This document shows, in pieces, positions 6,445-11,137 of a stretch of DNA of 11,137 nt. Numbering within the stretch: the stretch's first letter is position 1; each line of letters begins with the position of its first letter. The notes beneath the pieces were generated by a model that was not told where the DNA came from, searched no databases, and saw nothing but the letters and a program-made list of their open reading frames with translations. Location: contig DATELA010000073.1 in assembly GCA_035277145.1 (NCBI GenBank), forward strand, positions 1 to 11,137. Reading direction: 5' to 3'. The DNA comes from DASRAP01 sp035277145 (GTDB taxonomy: Bacteria > Gemmatimonadota > Gemmatimonadetes > Gemmatimonadales > Gemmatimonadaceae). Made by a program: the position numbers and the translations under genes.

Positions 6445-7653
6445 CTACTCCGGCAGAAAGAGATTCGGAAAAACGGTTGGCGCATGGAGGAGCGGCACCG
6501 CTCCTACAACCGGAGCTTCGCGCGAATCGGGTGACGCAGCTTCCGCGATCCATCCAATTGTCGCGAGCTCAATCAAAAGCCGGCGCGCTGTTCGATCGGG
6601 AACGCCGGCGTCGCGTGCGATGTCGCCGCGCGTGATCGGCCCGATCGACCACGCGCAACGAACCAGGCGCACGGCCTTCTCTGCCGCGGCAGGCGTCGAT
6701 CGCAGACTCGCCGTCACGGCCGCTCGGAGCCGCTCGCTGAGCGCCGCTGGCTCGAGCAGTGCCGTCACGAACTCCGCCTGATCGCGGAACACTTCGAGCA
6801 CGAATCGACACCAGCGCGCGAGGCCATCGGCGCTGCGAGATCCGCGGCCGTCAGTTGCGCTGCGCCGTTCATCGTCCGCGGCGCCGAGTGCAGCGTAGTA
6901 TGCCGTGCGCGCACGCGCGAATCCGCGCGCGGGCGTCCACGCCCCCTTCGCGTCGAGACCCAACGCGATCAGGTACGCATCGAGCGCAAACCGCGCGACG
7001 CGCCCGTTGCCGTCGCGGAACGGGTGGATGTAGAGGAGTCGATGGTGACTCGACACCGCGAGCAGTAGCCGGTCGGCGAGGGACATCGTCGAGTCGGGGG
7101 CAAAACGGCGCGACCAGATGTCGAGCAACACGGCAATCGTGTCGGAATCGGGAGCATCATGCGTGCCCACGGTAGCTCGTTCGGAGCGCAGCGCGCCGGG
7201 TGCCACGTCGACCTCCCGGCCGCTGTCAGCCACGCGCAGCCGGCGCGCAGCCGCAGGAAACGCGGCGTAGAAGCGTTCGTGAAGCGAGCGCACGAATGCG
7301 ACATCGGCCGGCGTGCGTTCGGCGAGCGCCCGGCCATCGCCTTCGTGAAGCCACGCGAGCACGTCGAGGCTCGCGCGAAGGTCGGCTTCGCGGTCGCGTG
7401 TCTTCGTACGAGACGCGGAGGAGACGGCGCTCGCCAGTTCCTTCAGAGTTGACGGGCGGTCTTCGATGTAGAGGGAATGGTGTGTGTGCGCTGCGCGAAA
7501 CAGCGGGGGAATGACGTGCGCGAGTCCCCCGGCAATCCGCCCGTCCAGCCGGGCAATGGCAGACACGACTTCGGCGGCGAGCGTGCCGAGCCCGTCGCTG
7601 TCGGGCAGGGCCGGCTCGAGGAGCGACGCGAGCGCCGTGGGGGATGGTGTCAT
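6445..7653 (-). CDS. Fic-domain protein (probable AMP transferase) with C-terminal winged helix
   Basis: This is a 402-residue Fic/DOC protein. Such enzymes usually transfer AMP or another nucleotide from NTPs to hydroxyl side chains of target proteins. The complete active-site motif HPFRDGNGRVAR lies at 210-221, with catalytic His210 and phosphate-binding Asp214, Asn216 and Arg218. The upstream flap phrase RSERATVGTHDAP (157-168) is also typical. An inhibitory-helix-like motif SLYIED (60-65) comes before the Fic core, as in class II self-inhibited proteins, but Asp replaces the usual Gly/Asn after Glu64. Residues about 338-372 (ITRGDIARDAGVPDRTARRLLIELATIGWI in two blocks) form a winged helix, so it may bind DNA and regulate itself. 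It is transcribed divergently from the wHTH-nucleotidyltransferase genes across a shared AT-rich promoter region. The target is unknown. Confidence 0.92.
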   Translation of the reverse strand: MTPSPTALASLLEPALPDSDGLGTLAAEVVSAIARLDGRIAGGLAHVIPPLFRAAHTHHSLYIEDRPSTLKELASAVSSASRTKTRDREADLRASLDVLAWLHEGDGRALAERTPADVAFVRSLHERFYAAFPAAARRLRVADSGREVDVAPGALRSERATVGTHDAPDSDTIAVLLDIWSRRFAPDSTMSLADRLLLAVSSHHRLLYIHPFRDGNGRVARFALDAYLIALGLDAKGAWTPARGFARARTAYYAALGAADDERRSATDGRGSRSADGLARWCRFVLEVFRDQAEFVTALLEPAALSERLRAAVTASLRSTPAAAEKAVRLVRCAWSIGPITRGDIARDAGVPDRTARRLLIELATIGWIAEAASPDSREAPVVGAVPLLHAPTVFPNLFLPE

Positions 7654-7655
7654 AA

Positions 7656-7677
7656 ACTGGCCGATATATTGGCCGGT
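7656..7677. promoter_or_regulatory. Near-palindromic operator in the fic leader
   Basis: A 22-bp dyad (nine of eleven pairs) has the core GGCCGATATATTGGCC at 7659-7674. It lies two bases before the fic ATG (7653), at and just after the expected transcription start. Its halves, GGCCGATAT and the reverse-strand GGCCAATAT, recur once more at 7748-7756. Either the Fic protein's own winged helix or the divergent wHTH protein could bind here. The symmetry is seen; the ligand is inference. Confidence 0.6.
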
Positions 7678-7678
7678 A

Positions 7679-7708
7679 AATCTAGCACGATAAAAGTAGA
7701 TATATCAA
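7679..7708 (-). promoter_or_regulatory. Possible fic promoter
   Basis: On the minus strand, TTGATA (plus 7703-7708, five of six -35 bases) and TAGATT (plus 7679-7684, four of six -10 bases) stand 18 bp apart. The predicted start near 7672 falls in the GGCC dyad and leaves a leader of about 20 bases without a Shine-Dalgarno sequence. This is weaker than the rightward promoter at 7782-7810. Confidence 0.45.
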
Positions 7709-7746
7709 CCTGTTACGATGCCATACGTATTTGCGTTTCACAAATA

Positions 7747-7756
7747 TGGCCGATAT
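7747..7756 (+). repeat. Second copy of the TGGCCGATAT element
   Basis: TGGCCGATAT here repeats exactly the ten bases at 7658-7667 next to the fic start. It lies about 25 bp before the -35 box of the rightward promoter, inside the AT-rich divergent spacer. A single regulator contacting both sites could couple the two transcription units. It is also flanked by a TTCAC/GTGAA inverted repeat (7737-7741 and 7761-7765). Confidence 0.5.
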
Positions 7757-7781
7757 CAGTGTGAAGGCGCCGCCCCAATCC

Positions 7782-7810
7782 TTGATATTTCATATTCGAG
7801 AATATAGAAT
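7782..7810 (+). promoter_or_regulatory. Promoter of the wHTH-nucleotidyltransferase-HNH/RecQ genes
   Basis: A -35 box TTGATA (7782-7787) and a -10 box TAGAAT (7805-7810), each matching five of six consensus bases, are spaced exactly 17 bp apart. The predicted start is near 7817, leaving a leader of about 27 bases with a weak AAGG at 7834-7837 before the ATG at 7844. The spacer contains the dyad ATATTCGAGAATAT (7792-7805), which reaches the first base of the -10 box. That is the expected place for an antitoxin-type autorepressor to bind. Confidence 0.72.
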
Positions 7811-7843
7811 ACCATCTCCCGCAAAGATCCACCAAGGCTCAAG

Positions 7844-8368
7844 ATGCCAAGACCGGAAAGCCTGCACCCGTTCGATGTTGTTCTGGCGATTCGACTAGCC
7901 CGCCCTGCAGGTACGCTCGCACAACTCGGCGAGGAACTCGCGGTGGTGGCGAGCCGTGTGCACGCCTCACTGGTCCGTCTCCAGGCGGCGGGTTTGGTGC
8001 GCCCGGGGACCCGAGAGACGAATCGGCTCGCGCTCATCGAGTTCCTGGAGCACGGCGTCCGGTATGCTTTTCCAGGCGCGATCGGCCGCGAAGCGCTTGG
8101 GATCCCAACAGCGCATTCCGCGGAGATTCTTGCGTCCGAGATCGATGCCAGCGACGCACTCGTTTGGCCCGCTACGGACGCGGATTCACCAGTGCGCGGA
8201 TACTCGATTGCGCCGCTGTATCCTGGCGCAACGCAACTTCCGCGTACGAGTCCAGAGACGTACCGCATTGTGGCGCTGGTTGACGCGCTCCGCGTTGGCG
8301 GGTCGCGAGAGCGGGCGCTGGCGGCGAAACACATTCGAAACGCACTACAGAATCTTGCGGCGGCCTGA
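7844..8368 (+). CDS. Winged-helix DNA-binding protein, probable antitoxin/autorepressor
   Basis: This 174-residue protein has an N-terminal winged helix at about residues 8-55 (HPFDVVLAIRLARPAGTLAQ, then LGEELAVVASRVHASLVRLQ and AAGLV). The rest is an uncharacterised domain with LALIEFLEHGVRYAFPGAIG and a closing helical stretch (SRERALAAKHIRNALQNLAAA). The pairing of a wHTH protein of this size with an overlapping downstream nucleotidyltransferase matches the AbiE/MenAT layout, in particular the Rv2827c-Rv2826c (MenA4-MenT4) arrangement. In those systems the first protein acts as antitoxin or repressor. The ATG has a weak AAGG six bases upstream and lies about 27 bases past a good promoter with a dyad in its spacer. 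The assignment rests on context and the HTH pattern, not on a recognised full-length family. Confidence 0.72.
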   Translation: MPRPESLHPFDVVLAIRLARPAGTLAQLGEELAVVASRVHASLVRLQAAGLVRPGTRETNRLALIEFLEHGVRYAFPGAIGREALGIPTAHSAEILASEIDASDALVWPATDADSPVRGYSIAPLYPGATQLPRTSPETYRIVALVDALRVGGSRERALAAKHIRNALQNLAAA

Positions 8369-9068
8369 CGACTGGCTGACGCATCCCTCGGTCGCGCGCA
8401 TTGAGAGCGTCGCGAAAATCCTCGGCGATCTCAATGCGCGCATCGTGTATATCGGGGGCGCGATTGCGCCAATTCTGCAAACGGAACCTCCCTTCCCCAG
8501 CGCGCGCATCACGAAGGACGTTGACGCACTTGCCGCCACAGTTGATTACAAGGAGCACGCACGCGTGCAGCAGCAACTGCGGAAGCTCGGCTTTCGCGAA
8601 GCATCGGCCGAGCCGCACGCGCATCGCTGGGTGGCTCCTAGCGGAATCATTTTCGATCTCGTTCCTGCAGGCGATCACCTTGGCGCGAGTGGACAGCGGT
8701 GGGATCGGTTGACGCTCAAGACTGCGGTCACGCTTCAGCTACGCCGCAAGGTGACTGTACGGCACGCCAGTGCGGCCGCGTTCCTCGCGCTCAAGTTTGC
8801 GGCCTTTCATGACCGTGGCGCGGCAGATCCGGCCGCGAGCCACGACCTCGAAGACATTGTGTGCTTGATCGCGAGTCGCTCGACCATTGTCGAAGACGTC
8901 GCGAGCACTCGTGCGGAAATCGCACAATACGTGGGTGCCGAGTGTCGCGCGCTTGTCGCGCATGCGTATTACGACGATCTACTCGCCGGCAATTTGAATC
9001 ACGCGTTCAATCCAAGATCGACGATCGCACTTGTGCAGGACCGTCTGGCGAAGCTGAGCGCGGTTTAA
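8355..9068 (+). CDS. Nucleotidyltransferase, AbiEii/MenT-type (probable toxin)
   Basis: A TTG at 8355 is the only reasonable start in this frame; it overlaps the wHTH gene by 14 bases and gives 237 residues. Upstream of it the open frame is only a shadow of the wHTH gene. The Pol-beta-type signature is present: GG at 34-35, the metal-binding pair in KDVDAL (Asp55, Asp57) and the third acidic residue in IIFDLVP (Asp101). Further family features are VRHASAAAFLALKFAAFHDR (136-153, with Lys147 and Asp153) and SHDLEDIVCLI (162-172). MenT enzymes of this fold attach nucleotides to the tRNA acceptor end and stop translation; AbiEii acts in phage abortive infection. Which substrate applies here cannot be told. 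No Shine-Dalgarno sequence is visible, so translation may be coupled to the gene before. An HNH-RecQ gene follows after 11 bases. Confidence 0.85.
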   Translation: MRRPDDWLTHPSVARIESVAKILGDLNARIVYIGGAIAPILQTEPPFPSARITKDVDALAATVDYKEHARVQQQLRKLGFREASAEPHAHRWVAPSGIIFDLVPAGDHLGASGQRWDRLTLKTAVTLQLRRKVTVRHASAAAFLALKFAAFHDRGAADPAASHDLEDIVCLIASRSTIVEDVASTRAEIAQYVGAECRALVAHAYYDDLLAGNLNHAFNPRSTIALVQDRLAKLSAV

Positions 9069-9069
9069 C

Positions 9070-9084
9070 ATCACAGATTGTGAT
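9070..9084 (+). promoter_or_regulatory. Inverted repeat covering the HNH-RecQ start codon
   Basis: ATCACA (9070-9075) and TGTGAT (9079-9084) form a perfect 6-bp inverted repeat around GAT. It occupies the gap between the nucleotidyltransferase stop and the next gene, and the likely GTG start (9080-9082) is in its right arm. As RNA it would be a short weak hairpin hiding the start; as DNA it could be a protein site. The symmetry is certain, the role is not. Confidence 0.4.
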
Positions 9085-10417
9085 CTTAGACGACGCAGCC
9101 CAGGACCAAACCCGCCGATGGCGTGAAGTACGAGCCATTGTCCTCGCCCGCGACGGTCACGTCTGCAAGTCCTGCGGTGAGAAATGCGAGCGCGAGGAAG
9201 CCGACGTTCATCACCTGATTCCGCGCTCGAGCGGCGGCGCTGATGAAGCGGCAAACCTGATCACACTCTGCGATGGTTGCCACGCGGCACACCATCCGAA
9301 TCTCCAAGGCACGCTCGCGCGGCGAATGATCGAGCGGTGGGGTTTGACGTTGGCGCGATGGCTGGATCGCCAACACCAACTCGCCGATCTCGACGAATCA
9401 CTCGGCGCCACCATTCGATTGCTCGGTGCGACGCGCTTCCGCCCGCCACAATTGGATGTCGTGCTCGCCGCGCTCCGCGGTGAATCGCTCCTCTTCGTCA
9501 GCGCAACTGGATCGGGTAAGTCACTCTGCTTTCAGGTGCCCATCCTTCTGAGCCGCGGTTGCGGGTTGGTCATATCGCCGCTCAAGGCGCTCATGAACCA
9601 GCAAGTCGCCGACCTGAATGCGCGGAAGATTCCGGGCACGTTCATCAATGGCGATCTAAGTCCTGAAGAAAAAGAGATTCGCTATCAGTTGTTGCAAGAC
9701 GGTGCGATCAAGTTTCTGTACTGCACTCCTGAACGTTTTGACGCCGGCATGGTGCGTCAATCTGAAGTGGACAAGCTCGTACGTGCGCGGCCGAGTTATC
9801 TGGTGATTGACGAAGCGCATTGCATCGACCGGTGGGGAAACGACTTTCGGCCGAACTACGGCAAGCTGGGCGCGCTTCGTACCGCGCTTGGTAATCCGCC
9901 GCTGCTCGCGTTCACTGCGACTGCGGGCGTGCAAAGTCAGCGCCGCATTCTTGAATCGCTTGGAATTCCAAATGCTCGCGTGGTGGTGACCGGTGTGAAC
10001 CGTCCGAACATCAAGTTCGCGCGATTGGACGGCGGGAAGGAGAAGCAGCGCCACTTGATGATCAGGTACCTGCTCAAGGTCATGCCTCCAGGACGCGCGA
10101 TGTTATTTGTGCCGACGGTCAAGATCGGCACCGATCTTCAACGCGGGCTGAAGGATCTCGGCTTGGACATTCCCTTCTTTGATTCGAAAATGGGAACGGC
10201 AAATGATCGCGAAGTGCTTCTCGGTCGGTTCATTGGCCGGATCGGTCCGTCGTTGAGCGTCGTGATATGCACGAACGCGTTCGGCATGGGACTCGACGTG
10301 CCGGATGTGCGGCTCGTCGTGCATTGGCAGCATCCTGCGTCCGTCGAGGGACTATCTGCAGGAATTCGGACGCGCGGGCCGGGACGGACTCCCGTCAGTT
10401 GCGGTGTTGTTCACTGA
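9080..10417 (+). CDS. HNH nuclease-RecQ helicase fusion, frame broken near its 3' end
   Basis: From a GTG 11 bases past the nucleotidyltransferase stop this frame gives 445 residues. An HNH nuclease domain comes first: CKSC (29-32), VHHLIP (43-48), Asn59 and CDGCH (64-68), so both zinc CxxC pairs and the H-N-H set are present. A linker (about 75-118) leads to a RecQ-type helicase: motif 0 around FRPPQ (120-124), Walker A ATGSGKS (142-148), VISPLKALMNQQV (164-176), CTPER (215-219), DEAH (244-247), the RecQ aromatic loop CIDRWGNDFRPNY (248-260), FTATA (278-282) and motif V VICTNAFGMGLDVPDVRLVV (395-414). After SVE423 the frame turns to nonsense and stops at 10417; the true continuation is in another frame. 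The role is presumably cutting and unwinding DNA in defence or repair. I do not know an established family with this architecture. Confidence 0.85.
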   Translation: MILDDAAQDQTRRWREVRAIVLARDGHVCKSCGEKCEREEADVHHLIPRSSGGADEAANLITLCDGCHAAHHPNLQGTLARRMIERWGLTLARWLDRQHQLADLDESLGATIRLLGATRFRPPQLDVVLAALRGESLLFVSATGSGKSLCFQVPILLSRGCGLVISPLKALMNQQVADLNARKIPGTFINGDLSPEEKEIRYQLLQDGAIKFLYCTPERFDAGMVRQSEVDKLVRARPSYLVIDEAHCIDRWGNDFRPNYGKLGALRTALGNPPLLAFTATAGVQSQRRILESLGIPNARVVVTGVNRPNIKFARLDGGKEKQRHLMIRYLLKVMPPGRAMLFVPTVKIGTDLQRGLKDLGLDIPFFDSKMGTANDREVLLGRFIGRIGPSLSVVICTNAFGMGLDVPDVRLVVHWQHPASVEGLSAGIRTRGPGRTPVSCGVVH

Positions 10418-10766
10418 CGAGAAGGAAGACGTGGGCCTGCTTCGGTACATGGCGGAGGCAACTGTTGCTGAAGCGAACCTCGACGACGCGGCGAAGAAAG
10501 AGACGCTCGAAGCGAAGTACCGCGGGATCGCCGACATGCAGCGAGCGGCGACGGCAAGAGATGTCTGTTTTCGCAAAGCGATCGTTGAGTATTTCGGTGA
10601 AGCTGCTCCGCGTCACCGAAGGACGCTTGCAGTCAGGATCGCGGATTCGTTGTTCTCACGATCCGTTGCGCTCAAGCGCACGCCGCTTTGCTGCGATCGG
10701 TGTGATGGCGTGGAGGTGGAGAATGTCATCGAGTGGGCGGTGCAGGTGTTTTTACAGTCACGATGA
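10350..10766 (+). CDS. Displaced C-terminal part of the HNH-RecQ protein
   Basis: In the frame one base later the sequence resumes with DYLQEFGRAGRDG, the RecQ motif VI with its arginine finger, so joining SVE to DYLQ restores the expected SVEDYLQEFGRAGRDG. The joined protein would have 561 residues. After motif VI comes the helical region leading to a RecQ-like zinc domain (DVCFRKAIVEYFGE, then LCCDRC). Its spacing is odd: about 40 residues between the first and second cysteine, and adjacent Cys537-Cys538. There is no HRDC domain and no room for a full RQC winged helix. The open frame itself extends back to an ATG at 10305, but those residues are shadow sequence. The stop at 10764-10766 is followed by about 148 bases before the facing vsr gene. 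Confidence 0.8.
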   Translation, partial: DYLQEFGRAGRDGLPSVAVLFTDEKEDVGLLRYMAEATVAEANLDDAAKKETLEAKYRGIADMQRAATARDVCFRKAIVEYFGEAAPRHRRTLAVRIADSLFSRSVALKRTPLCCDRCDGVEVENVIEWAVQVFLQSR

Positions 10767-10785
10767 CAGGAGTTCCCGCACTCTA

Positions 10786-10800
10786 CGCGGGATACCCGCG
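10786..10800. other. GC-rich hairpin after the RecQ stop
   Basis: CGCGGG (10786-10791) and CCCGCG (10795-10800) form a perfect 6-bp stem with a 3-base loop. An overlapping alternative uses TCCCGC (10774-10779) with GCGGGA (10787-10792), so the two are mutually exclusive. There is no T run on either strand, so this is not a standard intrinsic terminator. It lies between two convergent genes and could still slow or stop transcription. Confidence 0.3.
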
Positions 10801-10914
10801 GCGGCCTGATTCGCGAACCCCGCATTTGGCATGCGATCAACTCTGGAGCATCCATTTTGGCCGTCGTCAGCTTTGCCTCGTACAGGACGAGGTTATCCGC
10901 AGCGGCGCGGACCC

Positions 10915-11137
10915 TCATTGGCTGCGGTGTTTGCGCGATCCCCGATTCGATAGGGCGTCGTCGAGTCGCTCCAAAACACGTCGACGATCGAGGCGAAGCT
11001 CATGTTCCCAGTAACGGACGACGCGCCATCCTTGAGAGGCCAGGATCCGGTTGACTCGCCTGTCACGAGCTCGATTCCGTCGAATCTTCTTTACCCAAAA
11101 CTCTCGGTTGGTTGCCGGAATGGTTCGACAGAGTCTG
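10915..11137 (-). CDS. vsr: Very-short-patch-repair-type (Vsr) endonuclease, 3' part
   Basis: The minus-strand frame entering from the right edge encodes 73 residues ending at TGA (10915-10917). It matches the C-terminal half of Vsr: CRTIPATNREFWVKKI, then N, RDRRVNRIL, GWRVVRYWEHELR. E. coli Vsr has the comparable string PATRTEFWLEKIGKNVERDR and GWRVLIVWECALR. Vsr nicks DNA next to T:G mismatches arising from 5-methylcytosine deamination; relatives also occur beside restriction-modification and defence genes. The cysteine in the first residues probably corresponds to a structural zinc ligand. The catalytic Asp and His residues, and any companion cytosine methylase gene, would lie beyond the edge. 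It converges on the HNH-RecQ gene. Confidence 0.88.
   Translation of the reverse strand, partial: RLCRTIPATNREFWVKKIRRNRARDRRVNRILASQGWRVVRYWEHELRLDRRRVLERLDDALSNRGSRKHRSQ

Noticed and set aside
7654..7843. CRISPR array or structured RNA gene in the AT-rich spacer
   Set aside because: Repeats are only 9-10 bp and irregularly spaced, and no stable long hairpin is visible. Promoters and operators explain the region better.
7956..8354. Upstream extension of the nucleotidyltransferase open frame
   Set aside because: Shadow of the wHTH gene; domain-like sequence begins after the TTG at 8355.
8861..9079. Upstream extension of the HNH-RecQ open frame
   Set aside because: It overlaps the nucleotidyltransferase 3' end in another frame, reads as low-quality Arg/Cys-rich sequence, and the HNH domain starts only after the GTG at 9080.
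10348..10350. Programmed -1/+1 frameshift in the RecQ gene
   Set aside because: GGG is too short and lacks a slippery heptamer or an obvious downstream stimulator. An insertion, either real or from sequencing, is the simpler explanation.
10613..10918. Minus-strand 101-residue frame whose ATG overlaps the vsr stop as ATGA
   Set aside because: Its second half is antisense to the well-supported RecQ C-terminus, the protein has no coherent domain, and no ribosome binding site is visible. The ATGA overlap is suggestive but probably chance.
10763..11014. Plus-strand 83-residue frame starting ATGA-coupled at the RecQ stop (MTGVPALYAGYPRRP...)
   Set aside because: Its last third is antisense to vsr and turns Arg/Ser-rich, as shadow frames do, and third codon positions show no clear G/C preference. 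The first 50 residues cannot be excluded but match nothing I know.

Overview
The window is GC-rich DNA from a double-membraned bacterium: a TolC-type outer membrane channel and a periplasmic adaptor are encoded. Codon style, strongly Arg/Ala-rich shadow frames and the gene types suggest a soil-type high-GC lineage such as Gemmatimonadota. That placement is inference; there is no rRNA or other marker gene. Every gap between genes is shorter than 300 bases, the longest being 7654-7843. I saw no tRNA, insertion sequence or CRISPR array.

Left part (2-3958, minus strand): a tightly packed efflux operon reading leftwards. Its order is TetR/CecR-type regulator, TolC-like outer membrane protein, HlyD/YbhG-like adaptor, then a YbhF-like ABC ATPase. 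The genes are linked by ATGA overlaps or a 1-base gap. The permease genes presumably lie beyond the left edge. The promoter in front of the regulator carries two adjacent dyads that form a perfect 16-bp inverted repeat, and the start codon sits inside it. This looks like an autorepressed, nearly leaderless transcript. A strong intrinsic terminator (3970-4006) separates the operon from the genes to its right.

Middle (4031-7653, minus strand): a one-helix small membrane protein with the terminator behind it, msrB (methionine-R-sulfoxide reductase) with a perfect ribosome binding site, a PhoD-family phosphatase with a twin-arginine-like N-terminus, and a Fic protein with a C-terminal winged helix.

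Right part (7654-11137): an accessory, defence-like cassette. An AT-rich divergent promoter region (7654-7843) carries three copies of a GGCCRATAT element and a near-consensus rightward promoter. It separates fic from a plus-strand set of three genes: a winged-helix protein of antitoxin type, a MenT/AbiEii-type nucleotidyltransferase, and an HNH nuclease fused to a RecQ helicase. The last gene is broken by a single-base frameshift just before helicase motif VI. Facing it at the right edge is the 3' part of a vsr (very-short-patch-repair-type) endonuclease gene. It does not appear as a start-to-stop ORF because its start lies outside the window.

The most interesting hypothesis is that wHTH + nucleotidyltransferase + HNH-RecQ, with Fic and Vsr beside them, is an anti-phage or genome-conflict island. 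The component families are recognised from motifs; the joint function is inference.
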